Positions 25,662 through 34,748 of a stretch of DNA of 64,000 bases are shown here, piece by piece (position 1 is the stretch's first letter; each line of letters begins with the position of its first letter). The position numbers and the translations under genes were made by a program. This DNA is from Microbacterium sp. (GTDB lineage: Bacteria; Actinomycetota; Actinomycetes; Actinomycetales; Microbacteriaceae): the NCBI GenBank assembly GCA_029239635.1, contig JARBUN010000001.1, forward strand, positions 29,679 through 93,678, read 5' to 3'. Under the pieces are notes generated by a model that was given only the letters and a program-made list of their open reading frames with translations, made no database searches and was not told the origin of the DNA.

Positions 25662-25937
25662 ATGACGGACGCGCCCGACCCCTGGAACGACTTCGCGCGG
25701 GAGCTGGGGAGACGGCTCCTCCGTGCGCGCGCGGAGAGGGGCCTGTCGCAGGAGCACGTCGCGCACGCGGCCGGTCTCGCGACGTTCACCTATCGCAAGC
25801 TCGAGAAGGGCGAGTCGAATCCGGGAACGCCGGCCAATCCCCGTCTCAAGACGCTCGTTGCGCTCGCCGAGGTTCTGGAGATGTCGCTCGACGAGCTGAT
25901 CCCGGCGCGTCCAGGGGGTGTGGCACCCGGGCGTTGA
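25662..25937 (+). CDS. XRE family (Cro/CI-type) regulator
   Basis: A 91-residue single-domain DNA-binding protein. The helix-turn-helix occupies most of it: ELGRRLLRARAERGLSQEHV, then AHAAGLATFTYRKLEKGESN and LKTLVALAEVLEMSLDELI. There is no effector domain. ATG at 25662 fits the family start; a TTG eight codons upstream is less likely. The near-perfect palindrome just upstream suggests autorepression. Neighbouring polysaccharide genes are possible targets, by location only. Confidence 0.88.
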   Translation: MTDAPDPWNDFARELGRRLLRARAERGLSQEHVAHAAGLATFTYRKLEKGESNPGTPANPRLKTLVALAEVLEMSLDELIPARPGGVAPGR

Positions 25938-26029
25938 GCTCGATGTCGGAGGGTCGTGATTCACTCGGGGCGTGCCCACCGATGATGGGGTCGCTTTGGA
26001 CGGGCGGCCCTGCAAGAGAGGTGTCAGGC

Positions 26030-26365
26030 ATGAATCGAATCCCGGCAGAGCAGCGCCCGCAGAACACGGCGTGCGCGTTCGCGTGGTGCACGACCGACCA
26101 CGGCGAAACGGTGCATCCGGACGATGAGATCCACCGGAGCGCGGGCACGGGTTTCCCGGCGCGCGTGCGGGACGGCCACCTGGGCAGCGCCGACGTTCTC
26201 AGGGATATAGAGGTGGGAGTCATCCGTCGCCCCGACGACGCCGAATCCTGGGTCGCGCTCGAGTTCGGTGCCGGGTACGCGGTCGCGATCGATGTCGTCG
26301 CCGCGCGCACGCTGGGTCGCCTGCTCCGCGATGCCTCCGCCGTCGCCGCGGCCCTCGGCGACTGA
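26030..26365 (+). CDS. Hypothetical protein, DUF6907-like
   Basis: A 111-residue cytosolic protein. The CAFAWCTTDHGETVHPDDEIH segment has the W-C-x2-D-H ... H pattern seen in DUF6907-type proteins of actinobacteria, which suggests a small metal site (two Cys, two or three His). The C-terminal half, VALEFGAGYAVAIDVVAARTLGRLL, alternates strand and helix. AGAGAGG lies eight bases before the ATG. The family assignment is a resemblance only. Confidence 0.72.
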   Translation: MNRIPAEQRPQNTACAFAWCTTDHGETVHPDDEIHRSAGTGFPARVRDGHLGSADVLRDIEVGVIRRPDDAESWVALEFGAGYAVAIDVVAARTLGRLLRDASAVAAALGD

Positions 26366-26590
26366 CGCCGCCGGTGGAGGTCGAGCGGGGCCGCCGGGCG
26401 TCCGCGCCGAGGGGCGTGGTGGGCTGAGGGGTGTCTTCTTGCGCTCCCGCGAGGAGTTCGCGTGTGCACCCGGCCGGGCCCGTTCACCCGAGTCGGTGTT
26501 CCCTCGCGTGAGCAGCCGAAGAGAAGAGGCCATCGCGACCTGCGTTTGACTGGCCGGGCGCGGTGCCGCCGCGCGGAAGGAGCCTTTTCG

Positions 26591-27262
26591 ATGTCGTCAG
26601 ACCCGTCCTCGACGCGACCTCACCTCATCGTGGTGTGCACGGCGAACGCCATTCGCTCGCCGTTCGTCGAGAATCTCTTGCGGAAGCGCCTGGCGGAGCG
26701 GGGCGTCCACGGGGTCGAGCTGGAAAGTGCCGGCACGGCGGCGCGTTCTGGCGGCCCTGCGGAGGAGGGAGCGCGGGCACTCGCGCGAGCTCGGGGCTTC
26801 TCGCTCGATGCGCACCGAACGCGTCTTCTGGAGGAGCGAATGCTGAGTGCGGGCACGACGGTGCTGTGCGCCGAGCGTGCGCACCGACGTGTCGTGCGGG
26901 GGATGCGCCCCGACCTGATGGGCCAGGTTTTCACGATCCGCGAGTTCGCGAGACTTCTCGACGGCGCTCGGCCCGCCGATGGGCCGAACACGTGGCCGGC
27001 GATTCTCTCGGCGGTCGCGCGTGCACGCTTCGGTGATCGTCACGTCGCGCAGAGCGAGGACGACATCGTCGACCCGATCGGACAGGACGCCCCCGTCTGG
27101 GTCGAGTTCGAGCAACGCGCGACGAGCGCGGTCGAGGTGATCGTGGAGGCGATGTCGGGACTCGCTCAACCTGCGCCCGACCGACGCGCTCCCGCCGTGC
27201 CGACGACCCGCCGCGCCTATCGGGCGGCGACTCGCGCACGCGCTCGCGACGCACATCTCTGA
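26591..27262 (+). CDS. Low-molecular-weight protein tyrosine phosphatase
   Basis: A 223-residue phosphatase whose first 175 residues form the LMW-PTP fold. The P-loop is VCTANAIRSP with nucleophile Cys16 and Arg22, and the general acid is Asp161 in DDIVDPIG. A basic, disordered C-terminal tail of about 45 residues is extra. In Wzb/Wzc systems such an enzyme dephosphorylates the BY-kinase tail. The kinase at 22115 is the obvious partner, although the genes are 2.8 kb apart. GAAGGAG lies nine bases before the ATG. Confidence 0.9.
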   Translation: MSSDPSSTRPHLIVVCTANAIRSPFVENLLRKRLAERGVHGVELESAGTAARSGGPAEEGARALARARGFSLDAHRTRLLEERMLSAGTTVLCAERAHRRVVRGMRPDLMGQVFTIREFARLLDGARPADGPNTWPAILSAVARARFGDRHVAQSEDDIVDPIGQDAPVWVEFEQRATSAVEVIVEAMSGLAQPAPDRRAPAVPTTRRAYRAATRARARDAHL

Positions 27263-27501
27263 CGCGCCCTCAGCCCTCGCGGGAGACGGCTCCGGGATCG
27301 AGCCCGGGCGACGGCTCCCGCATCGAGCCGTCCGCAGCGGCGCGCACGTCGCCGCGAGTGGTCAGGGACGGACTCCCTCGCCCCCTGGACCCGATGAGGA
27401 GCGCACTGCCGGTGACCGCTCCGACGGCGTCGGCGGCGACGTCCACGGCCGGTGGGACGTGCGTCGCGGATGCCACGCGGCCGCTCACGTATCGGGTGAG
27501 G

Positions 27502-27639
27502 TCACAGACTCCGGGTGACGAGAGGCGGCACGCGGCCGTCTTCGGTCTCGGAGCGCGCGATCATGCGGCCGAGGCCGACACCGGCAGCGAGCGAGATGAC
27601 GATCCAGGCCAGCAAGGCGATCAGGAAAGCGACGACCAT
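27502..27639 (-). CDS. Small single-pass membrane protein (45 aa)
   Basis: A short gene beginning MVVAFLIALLAWIVISLAAG with one TM helix at residues 2-23 and a short polar C-terminus. AAAGGAG lies six bases before the ATG, which is the main support. No family is recognised. The 239 bases between it and the phosphatase stop contain no convincing gene. It shares a strand with the downstream end of the ABC1 kinase gene, 111 bases away. Confidence 0.6.
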   Translation of the reverse strand: MVVAFLIALLAWIVISLAAGVGLGRMIARSETEDGRVPPLVTRSL

Positions 27640-27750
27640 GGGACTTCTCCTTTGGAGTCCGGGTGGTGCAACGACAGGGCGACTGCTGCTCACAGTAGCG
27701 GCGCCGACCCGCGCCGCGGTGCATCGGCGCGAGGAAAGATCGGCGATTCT

Positions 27751-29745
27751 TCAGCCTCGACGACTGAACGTCCGCCGCACGATACGCAGGAGCCCGAGGA
27801 ACCCGAACAGCCCGATCACCGCGCCCAGGACGGCGAAGAGGGTGACGGATCCGCCGAGAACGGGCCCTCCCCCCGAGACGATCAGCACGACCGCGATCAC
27901 CACCGCTGCGATCGACACCAACGTCGACGCCGCCTCCGCGGTGATGCGGGTCAGGATGCCACCGGCATCCGATCCGTCCTTGGAGCGGAGGGTGACGCCG
28001 ATCGACCCCTTCTCGATGCCGGTCAGGAGGGCTTCCAGGCGCCGTGGCACGCGCTGGATGCGCGCCATCGAGATGACGGCCCCGGCTTGAAGATCGGTGG
28101 CCAACCGTTTGACCGACAGCGTCCGGCGCAAAAGTGTGGGCATCAACGGCAGCGCCCGCCCGACCATGTCGAAGTCATCGACGATCACGCGCAGACACCC
28201 TTCGAGAGTGGCGAAGCTGCGGAACGCGGAGGCGAGCTCGCCGGGAAGGGCGATGCGGTGCTGACGGATGACATCGACCATGCGCGTGAAGATCGATCCC
28301 TGACCGTCCGTGCGCAGGTGCTCCGTCGTCAGCACGATGCCGACGTCGTGCCGGAACGCCTCGAGGTCCACATCCTCGGGAGCGTCGACGATGAGCAGGA
28401 GCGCGTCGGTGGCTGCCACGTCGTTCTCGCCCAGCGCTGCCAGAAGGAGGGCCGTCATGTGCTCACGCCGGCTGCGTTCGATGATCCCCACCGCGCCGAA
28501 GTCGATGAGACCGAGCGTGCCGTCCTCTTTCAGGAGGACGTTGCCGGGGTGGAGGTCGGCGTGGAAGACCCCGTACACCAGGATCTGCTCGATGACCGTC
28601 GACATCAGGACCTGCGCCAAACGATCGCGCTCTTCGGGACTCAGGGTGGCGAGACGGTCCCTCGAGTCGCTCAACGCCGCTCCGTCGACCAGCTCCATCG
28701 TGAGAACCCGCGGGCCGGACGCGTCCGGGAAGACGTGGGGAACGGAGACGATACCCCGACGGTCGGGCTCGGCTTTGTCGATCCGCTCGAGGGTGGAGCG
28801 GATCATCTCGGTGTTGCGCGCCTCGATGCGGTAGTCGAGTTCTTCGAGGAGAGTCGTGGTGAATCCGTGCGCCACCGACTCGATGTGGAGGTCACGGCCC
28901 ACTCTCGTGCGCGCTTCGGCGCGATGAGCGAGACGGCCGATGATGTCGGCATCCGCCTCCACCTGCGCCCGAGCGGCGGGACGTTGCACCTTGACGACCA
29001 CGTCGGTTCCGTCGAGCAGTCGTGCCCGGTGGACCTGTGCCACGGACGCGGCGGCCAGAGGAACGCGATCCACCTCCGCGTACACCTCGTCGATCGATGT
29101 GCCCAGATCGCTTTCGATGACCTCTCGCACCGTCTCCCACGGAAGCGTCGTCGCCTTGGTCTGCAGACTGGACAGGGCGCTGAGATACGGTTCCGGGATC
29201 AGATCGCGCCGAGTCGAGAGGACCTGCCCCAGCTTCACGAAGGTCACGCCGGCGTCGTTGATGGTGGACACGATGGCGTTGGCACGCTCTTCCGCCGTGC
29301 TGAGTTCTTGTTCGACGCGGGCGCGCCCGCCGTGGAAGAGCCACCCCACGCCGTGTCGTGACGCGATCGCCAGGATCTCCAGGTATCGCCGCGTGCGCTT
29401 CCGCTGGCGCAGCGCGGCGCGTACGAGATCGACCGGGTTGGGGAGGGGGCGAGTGGGGAAGATCGCCTCGCTCGCGACGAGAGCCGCCACCCCCAGCGCG
29501 AAGACCCAGGCGATGGCGAGGGCGACCAGGGCCAGCCACAGCCCGGCCTCGCCCGCAGGTTCCGGAGAAGTCCCGGTCTGGCGGAGCACCCAATCGGCGA
29601 AAGGGACGCCGAGGAAGAAGACCAGCAGACCGATGATGATGCTGCGCGGCCAGCCGACTGCTGTGCCCAGGATGCGGCGGGCGACGAACCCCACGAGCAC
29701 CGCCGAGACGATGGCGGCGACGGAGATGAGGAGGCTGACGACCAC
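27751..29745 (-). CDS. ABC1/UbiB (AarF) family atypical kinase
   Basis: A 664-residue membrane-associated atypical kinase/ATPase. It begins with two or three TM helices (residues 1-95), continues with the ABC1 domain, and ends with two TM helices (about 605-655). Motifs are [21 protein letters not shown] (KxGQ), [11 protein letters not shown] (Ala-rich loop replacing the usual Gly-rich loop), [11 protein letters not shown] (ExD), [12 protein letters not shown] (catalytic loop) and LIDFGAVG. Family members support isoprenoid-quinone or lipid metabolism; the actinobacterial role is unclear. TACGCT lies six bases before the GTG start, indicating a leaderless messenger. Confidence 0.92.
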   Translation of the reverse strand: MVVSLLISVAAIVSAVLVGFVARRILGTAVGWPRSIIIGLLVFFLGVPFADWVLRQTGTSPEPAGEAGLWLALVALAIAWVFALGVAALVASEAIFPTRPLPNPVDLVRAALRQRKRTRRYLEILAIASRHGVGWLFHGGRARVEQELSTAEERANAIVSTINDAGVTFVKLGQVLSTRRDLIPEPYLSALSSLQTKATTLPWETVREVIESDLGTSIDEVYAEVDRVPLAAASVAQVHRARLLDGTDVVVKVQRPAARAQVEADADIIGRLAHRAEARTRVGRDLHIESVAHGFTTTLLEELDYRIEARNTEMIRSTLERIDKAEPDRRGIVSVPHVFPDASGPRVLTMELVDGAALSDSRDRLATLSPEERDRLAQVLMSTVIEQILVYGVFHADLHPGNVLLKEDGTLGLIDFGAVGIIERSRREHMTALLLAALGENDVAATDALLLIVDAPEDVDLEAFRHDVGIVLTTEHLRTDGQGSIFTRMVDVIRQHRIALPGELASAFRSFATLEGCLRVIVDDFDMVGRALPLMPTLLRRTLSVKRLATDLQAGAVISMARIQRVPRRLEALLTGIEKGSIGVTLRSKDGSDAGGILTRITAEAASTLVSIAAVVIAVVLIVSGGGPVLGGSVTLFAVLGAVIGLFGFLGLLRIVRRTFSRRG

Positions 29746-29766
29746 GGGGTCAGCGTAGCCGCCGCA

Positions 29767-29934
29767 TCACGAGATGCGCAGATGCCCGCAGCTCGGGCAC
29801 TGCCAGTGTGCGGAGCGAGCGGTGTGCCGTTCCACCATCGGGAGGAGGCAGGACATGCAGCGGGGAGAGAAGCCGAGGTCGCTGTCGTCGTGCGGTGCAT
29901 CCGGGCGGAAGGGGTGGGGGAGAGAGGAGAGCAT
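29767..29934 (-). CDS. Small zinc-ribbon protein (55 aa)
   Basis: A 55-residue protein with two CxxC knuckles, RCMSC and QCPSCGH, 23 residues apart, as in a zinc ribbon. The N-terminal 25 residues are Pro/Asp-rich. GAAGGA lies seven bases before the ATG. It is immediately upstream of the ABC1 kinase gene (21 bases) on the same strand. Function is unknown; a nucleic-acid or protein-binding adaptor is a guess. Confidence 0.68.
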   Translation of the reverse strand: MLSSLPHPFRPDAPHDDSDLGFSPRCMSCLLPMVERHTARSAHWQCPSCGHLRIS

Positions 29935-30022
29935 CGGGTGTCCTTCGGGGCGAGAAGGCATTCTTACATGCGCACGCGAAGGGTGGGAGGAGCTGTCCAC
30001 AGGGGGCGTCTCGCGGAAACGC

Positions 30023-30052
30023 AAGACGCCCCGGCCGGGGCCGGGGCGTCTT
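30023..30052 (-). terminator. Terminator after UDP-glucose dehydrogenase
   Basis: AAGACGCCCCGGCC at 30023-30036 pairs perfectly with 30039-30052 over 14 bp with a minimal loop, 12 bases downstream of the ugd stop. Confidence 0.8.
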
Positions 30053-30064
30053 CGTGTGCGAAGG

Positions 30065-31390
30065 TCAGGGACGACCCATGCCGTGGTACGTCCACCCGGC
30101 GGCACGCCAAGCGGCGGCGTCGAGGCAGTTGCGGCCGTCGATCACGACGTGCCCCCGCGTCAGCGTCGCCGCGTGCGCCGGATCGAGCTGGTGACGGTAT
30201 TCGTCCCATTCGGTCACGACGATGACGGCATCGGCATCCTGCAGCGCTTCGTCGCGGTCGTGCACGTACGTCAGCTGCGGGTGAACGCGCTGCGCGTTCT
30301 CGATCGCGGCGGGATCGGTGAGGGTGACGTCGGCACCGAGGCCGTGCAGACGGACCGCGACGTCGAGAGCGGGGGAGTCCCGGATGTCGTCGCTGTGGGG
30401 CTTGAACGCGGCGCCCAGCACGGTGACCTTCTTCTGGAAGACGGAACCGCCGAGGGCCTCGCTCGTCAGCTCGACAGCGCGGTCGCGCCGGCGAAGGTTG
30501 ATGGCGTCGATCTCGCGGAGGAACGCGACGGACTCGCCGCGGCCGAGTTCTTCGGCGCGAGCGGAGAACGCGCGGATGTCCTTCGGGAGGCATCCGCCGC
30601 CGAAGCCGATACCCGCACCGAGGAAGCGGCGCCCGATGCGCGCGTCGTGCCCGATCGCGTCGGCCAGGGTCGTCACGTCGGCGCCGGTGACCTCGGCGAT
30701 CTCGGCGATTGCGTTGATGAAGCTGATCTTCGTCGCGAGGAAGGCGTTGGCGGAGACCTTCACGAGCTCAGCCGTGGCGTAATCCGTGACGATGAAAGGC
30801 GTGCCCTTCGCGATCGACGGGTGATAGACCTCGCGCAGGATCTGCGCCGCGCGCTCGCCCTCAGGGGTCGCGGTGCCCTCTGCGAACGGCACACCGGCCA
30901 CCAGACGATCGGGGTCGATGGTGTCCTGAACGGCCCAGCCCTCACGGAGGAACTCCGGGTTCCACACGAGGGTCGCTCCCGTCTCGGACACGCGCGGGGC
31001 CAGCGTCGCTGCGGTGCCGACCGGAACCGTGGACTTGCCCGCGACGAGGTCTCCCTCGGACAGGTAGGGGAGCAGGCCGTCGACGGCTGCGTTGACGTAG
31101 GTGAGGTCGGCGGCGTAGCCGCCTGCCTGCTGCGGGGTGCCCACGCCGATGAAGTGGACCTTCGCGCCCTGGGCCGCCGACATGTCGGTCGTGAACGAGA
31201 GGCGACCCGACGCGATGCCCTCGGTCAGGATCTCCTGCAGTCCGGGCTCGAAGAACGGGGCCTCGCCCTTGCTCAGCGCGGTGATCTTGCGCTCGTCGAC
31301 GTCGATGCCCACGACCTCATGGCCGATGGAGGCCATCGCCGCCGCATGCACCGCACCCAGGTAACCGCACCCCACTACAGACAAACGCAC
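30065..31390 (-). CDS. ugd: UDP-glucose 6-dehydrogenase
   Basis: A 441-residue cytosolic enzyme oxidising UDP-glucose to UDP-glucuronate with two NAD+. Residues 1-30 form the Rossmann nucleotide-binding fold (VVGCGYLGAVHAAAMASIGHE). The thioester-forming Cys267 lies in GFGGGCLPKDI, with the FEPGLQEIL and WNPEFLREG motifs also intact. Length is normal. The product feeds acidic surface polysaccharide, matching the sugar transferase gene just upstream on the same strand (74-base gap). AAAGG lies nine bases before the GTG start. Confidence 0.95.
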   Translation of the reverse strand: MRLSVVGCGYLGAVHAAAMASIGHEVVGIDVDERKITALSKGEAPFFEPGLQEILTEGIASGRLSFTTDMSAAQGAKVHFIGVGTPQQAGGYAADLTYVNAAVDGLLPYLSEGDLVAGKSTVPVGTAATLAPRVSETGATLVWNPEFLREGWAVQDTIDPDRLVAGVPFAEGTATPEGERAAQILREVYHPSIAKGTPFIVTDYATAELVKVSANAFLATKISFINAIAEIAEVTGADVTTLADAIGHDARIGRRFLGAGIGFGGGCLPKDIRAFSARAEELGRGESVAFLREIDAINLRRRDRAVELTSEALGGSVFQKKVTVLGAAFKPHSDDIRDSPALDVAVRLHGLGADVTLTDPAAIENAQRVHPQLTYVHDRDEALQDADAVIVVTEWDEYRHQLDPAHAATLTRGHVVIDGRNCLDAAAWRAAGWTYHGMGRP

Positions 31391-31464
31391 GATGGAAGCC
31401 TTTCAGATTATTGTCGACGCGACACGGGGACACCCGGTCACGGACCCGCAGACCTGCGGGGATT

Positions 31465-33024
31465 TCACGCGGCGGTGTCGCCCGGCACCAGGGCGGCGCG
31501 AGCGGTCTTGCCGAGAATGACGAAGTCGCCCAGGAGCGTCCAGTTCTCCACGTACGACAGGTCGAGGCGGACCGATTCCTCCCACGACAGCGACGAGCGG
31601 CCGCTGACCTGCCACAGCCCCGTGATGCCGGGCTTGGCGAGGAAGCGACGGTGCACGTGATCGGCGTACTGTGCCACCTCGGACGGGAGCGGCGGACGAG
31701 GACCGACGAGGGACATCGAGCCACCGATGACGTTGAACAGCTGCGGCAGTTCATCCAGGCTGAACTTGCGCATCACCCGGCCGATGGGGGTCACGCGAGG
31801 ATCGTTCTTCATCTTGAACAGCACCTCGTTGCCCGAGTCGCGCTGCTGTTCGGCGAGATCGTGCAGCAGCTCCTCGGCGTTGACGACCATCGAGCGGAAC
31901 TTGATCATCGTGAACTCGGTGCCGTGGAAGCCGATGCGCGTCTGGCGGAAGAAGACCGGACCGCTGCTCGACAGGCGGACGGTGATGGCGAGGAACGCGA
32001 GCAGCGGGCTCAGGAGGATCACCCCGGCGATACTCGCCAGGAGGTCCACCGTGCGCTTGAGGAAGACCTGTCCACGGGAGAACCGAGGGGTCTCGACGTG
32101 GATGAGGGGGAGCCCCGCGACCGGCCGGGTGTGCAGGCGCGGGCCGGCGATGTCGATGATGCTCGGGGCGAGGACGAGGTGCTGACGCCCGGCCTCGAGG
32201 CTCCACGAGATCTCCTTGACCTTGTCGGCGGGGAGCTCGTCGGCGCTCGTGACGGCCACGGTGTCGGCGCCGGTGGCGGAGAGCGCCCGGGAGACATCCC
32301 CGACGTGTCCCATCACGGGAATGGAGGTCCCCGGGATGACGTCGGCGATCTTGCCGTTGGGCACGCAGGCGCCGACGACGCGGTATCCGGCGCTGGGGGT
32401 GCGCGCGAACTCCCGCGCCAGCTGGGTGACCGAGGTGAGGGAGCCGACCAGGAGGACGTTGGCGGAGTACTTGCCGTTCGACCGCTGGACGATGAGCCAC
32501 TGGCGCCAGAGCCAGCGCGTGAAGACGAGGACGATGATGCCGGCGGGGAGGGAGATGAGGAGGTATCCGCGCGCGACGTCGATCTGCGTCAGGAAGGCGA
32601 GGATCGCCACGGCGCCGAACACCCGGAAACTGGAGTCCACGATCCGGACGTACTCCTGAGAGCCGGTGCCGATCACACGGTCGCTGCGGGAGTCGACGAA
32701 CGACAGAGCCCACATCCACGCGATGATGAGCAGCGCCGAGAAGATCCAGTACGACAGGTCGGTGATGCGACCGTCTTTGCTGGCCGCGACGGCGACGTTG
32801 CCGGTTCCGAACCAGACGAGCTGCGTGCCGTACACGACCCACACCAGGGAGGCGAGGTCGGTGAGGAAGAGATTGCGGCGGTATCGCAGTCGCCACCTGT
32901 CGAGGGGGTGCCGCGTGACCGAGGTCGGCGTCGAAGGCGCGGGGGCATCCACGACGGGGTCGGAACCCCCGGCGTAGCTGTCCTGCGACGTCGATGTCGC
33001 GTCGACTCTCAGGTCAGACGTCAC
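31465..33024 (-). CDS. Polyprenyl-phosphate sugar-1-phosphate transferase (second paralogue)
   Basis: A 519-residue paralogue of the protein at 23839-25311, with the same order of parts: about five TM helices (residues 45-170), a cytosolic nucleotide-binding-like domain (VLLVGSLTSVTQLA), a later helix, and the catalytic transferase domain with FTMIKFRSMVVNAEEL, KFSLDELPQLFNVIGGSMSLVG and KPGITGLWQVSGRSSLSW. It should start a glycan repeat on undecaprenyl phosphate. GTG at 33024 has GGAAAGG ten bases upstream. It is probably cotranscribed with ugd. Having two initiating transferases suggests two glycans or an alternative first sugar. Confidence 0.93.
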   Translation of the reverse strand: MTSDLRVDATSTSQDSYAGGSDPVVDAPAPSTPTSVTRHPLDRWRLRYRRNLFLTDLASLVWVVYGTQLVWFGTGNVAVAASKDGRITDLSYWIFSALLIIAWMWALSFVDSRSDRVIGTGSQEYVRIVDSSFRVFGAVAILAFLTQIDVARGYLLISLPAGIIVLVFTRWLWRQWLIVQRSNGKYSANVLLVGSLTSVTQLAREFARTPSAGYRVVGACVPNGKIADVIPGTSIPVMGHVGDVSRALSATGADTVAVTSADELPADKVKEISWSLEAGRQHLVLAPSIIDIAGPRLHTRPVAGLPLIHVETPRFSRGQVFLKRTVDLLASIAGVILLSPLLAFLAITVRLSSSGPVFFRQTRIGFHGTEFTMIKFRSMVVNAEELLHDLAEQQRDSGNEVLFKMKNDPRVTPIGRVMRKFSLDELPQLFNVIGGSMSLVGPRPPLPSEVAQYADHVHRRFLAKPGITGLWQVSGRSSLSWEESVRLDLSYVENWTLLGDFVILGKTARAALVPGDTAA

Positions 33025-33268
33025 AGTTCGTAGGCCTTTCCCCCAAGGTGCCTGGAAATCACTTTCTCCCCGCTGAACGATAACAGGCGGATCTCACCCA
33101 GTGAATCACCCTCGAGTGAACGCGATGTTTCTGAGACACACCCGGTGACGCTTCACGCGACGGCCGGGACCGGCGCTCCTCCGGGGCCGGTTCGGTGTGT
33201 CGCTACACTCGGGCAGCGGATGACCGGATGTCCTGCTCCGGGGGCACCACGGCCGGAAGGACCACCCG

Positions 33269-34345
33269 ATGTCGCGTTCGCAGACGGGCTCTTCTCGCGC
33301 GGGCCGAGGGCGACGTCATGCCCTCATCGCCGCGATCGCGGCGATCGCCGTGGTCGCGGGCGCGGCCGTCGCCGTGCCGATCGCCCTCCGTCTTCTCGGC
33401 GGACCCGAGCCCGCGGTCGCACCGTCGTCGCCTCCCGCCGAGTCGTCGCATCCGGCCCCCACACCGACGAGTACCCCGACCCCGACCCCGACCCCCACCC
33501 CGACGCCGGGTTCGCCGGTGGCGCAGTCCTGCCCGGGCGGCGACACGCTTCTGACGGTGTGGGCGCACCCCGACGACGACATCATCTTCGGGAACCCGAC
33601 GATCTCGGAGGCGATCGCCGCGGGCCAGTGCGTCCGCACCGTCTTCCTCACAGCCGGCGACGCGGGTCGGGGCCTGGACTACACGCACGCCCGAGAACTC
33701 GGCATCCTGCGCGCCTACAACGTCATGCGCGGGAACGACGGACTGTGGGATGAGACCGTGATGACGCTGGACAGTGGGATGCGTGTCGATCGGCTGACGC
33801 CCCAGGGCGACGGCCGCGTCTCGGTGTTCTTCGTGCGGCTCCCCGACGGGAACATCACCGACGGCGGCTTCGCGGCCACGGGGTACGCCACGATGAGCAA
33901 GCTGCTCGACGGGAGCATCGCGTCGCTGGCTCCCCTCGACGGCGGGCCCGCGGTGAGCGCCGCGCAGCTCTCGGCGAGCCTGACCGAGTTCGCCGACGCC
34001 CTCCGCCCGGCACGCACGCTCACCCACATCCCGCGCGGCAGCGCCTTCGCCCCGGGAGACCATCCCGACCATTCGGTCGTCGGCACCCTCGTGCGCGACG
34101 CGATCGGCCCCGTCGACGGTGTCGGTCAGGGGCTGCGCTACCTCGTCGGATACCCCTCCGAGAATCTGCCGCGCAACGTCGACGGCCAGACCCTCGACGC
34201 CAAGGTGGAGACGTACCGCGTCTACACGCAGCAGGACGACGTCATCCGCTGCGCCGACCGGGACGCCTGCCTGAGCACGCGCAAGTTCGGCGAGTGGCTC
34301 CAGCGCTCCTACCCGAAGACCGAGGCCGAGCTCGAGATGCGCTGA
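33269..34345 (+). CDS. Membrane-anchored PIG-L family deacetylase (first of pair)
   Basis: A 358-residue extracytoplasmic enzyme of the PIG-L/LmbE zinc deacetylase family, which removes N-acetyl groups from sugar-containing substrates. A signal anchor (residues 18-42) is followed by a Pro-Thr repeat linker (about 62-80), then the catalytic domain with the metal-binding AHPDDDIIF motif (His100, Asp103) and the second metal/base motif GDHPDHS near residue 264. The linker DNA is a simple CCGACC-type repeat. A TACACT -10 box at 33204-33209 may drive it. Its neighbour at 34749 is a paralogue. Location next to polysaccharide genes suggests a cell-wall glycan substrate. Confidence 0.9.
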   Translation: MSRSQTGSSRAGRGRRHALIAAIAAIAVVAGAAVAVPIALRLLGGPEPAVAPSSPPAESSHPAPTPTSTPTPTPTPTPTPGSPVAQSCPGGDTLLTVWAHPDDDIIFGNPTISEAIAAGQCVRTVFLTAGDAGRGLDYTHARELGILRAYNVMRGNDGLWDETVMTLDSGMRVDRLTPQGDGRVSVFFVRLPDGNITDGGFAATGYATMSKLLDGSIASLAPLDGGPAVSAAQLSASLTEFADALRPARTLTHIPRGSAFAPGDHPDHSVVGTLVRDAIGPVDGVGQGLRYLVGYPSENLPRNVDGQTLDAKVETYRVYTQQDDVIRCADRDACLSTRKFGEWLQRSYPKTEAELEMR

Positions 34346-34360
34346 CCTCGCCGTCCGGAC

Positions 34361-34642
34361 TCAGTCGCGCAGGCGCAGGAGCCGGACCGCGACGTCGTGG
34401 CATCCGTCCGGTGAGGGCAAGCCGTAATCGACCTCGACGACGATGCGCAGGTCGGTCGCGAGCGCTTCGGGAGTGGGGTCGGATGCCAATGCCTCGAGGA
34501 TCGGGACGATCAGGTCGTCGTACTCGTCGGCGGGCCATCCGTCGCCGATGTCGCGGACCCCGATGGGGTCCCACTCCCAGAGGATCGCGCGCACACGGAG
34601 AGCGGCGGGGGACAGAGACCGCGGCGGTGAGGACGTCTGCAT
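34361..34642 (-). CDS. Conserved small hypothetical protein (DUF1871-like)
   Basis: A 93-residue cytosolic protein. The segment RAILWEWDPIGVRDIGDGWPADEYDDLIVPILEALA resembles small DUF1871-type proteins, which carry an L-x-E-W-D-P-I-G motif and are of unknown function. It lies in antisense orientation between the two PIG-L genes. No clear Shine-Dalgarno or leaderless promoter precedes the ATG at 34642. Confidence 0.72.
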   Translation of the reverse strand: MQTSSPPRSLSPAALRVRAILWEWDPIGVRDIGDGWPADEYDDLIVPILEALASDPTPEALATDLRIVVEVDYGLPSPDGCHDVAVRLLRLRD

Positions 34643-34748
34643 CCCGTGAGTGTGGCCACGTTCTCTCGGTGTCCGCTGAGCGTTGCCCATGCGACAGGTG
34701 AGCCGATCGGCTAGCGATCCCCCGCCGAGCGGGGGGAGGGGCGCGGCG

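Noticed and set aside
27270..27488. A 72-codon minus-strand frame after the 45-residue membrane protein
   Set aside because: It lacks a Shine-Dalgarno or leaderless promoter, and its composition (Ala/Gly/Arg/Ser without pattern) looks non-coding.
33455..33515. The CCGACC-type simple repeat as a phase-variation tract
   Set aside because: It encodes a Pro-Thr linker in frame, and the repeat unit is a multiple of three, so length change would not switch the gene off.
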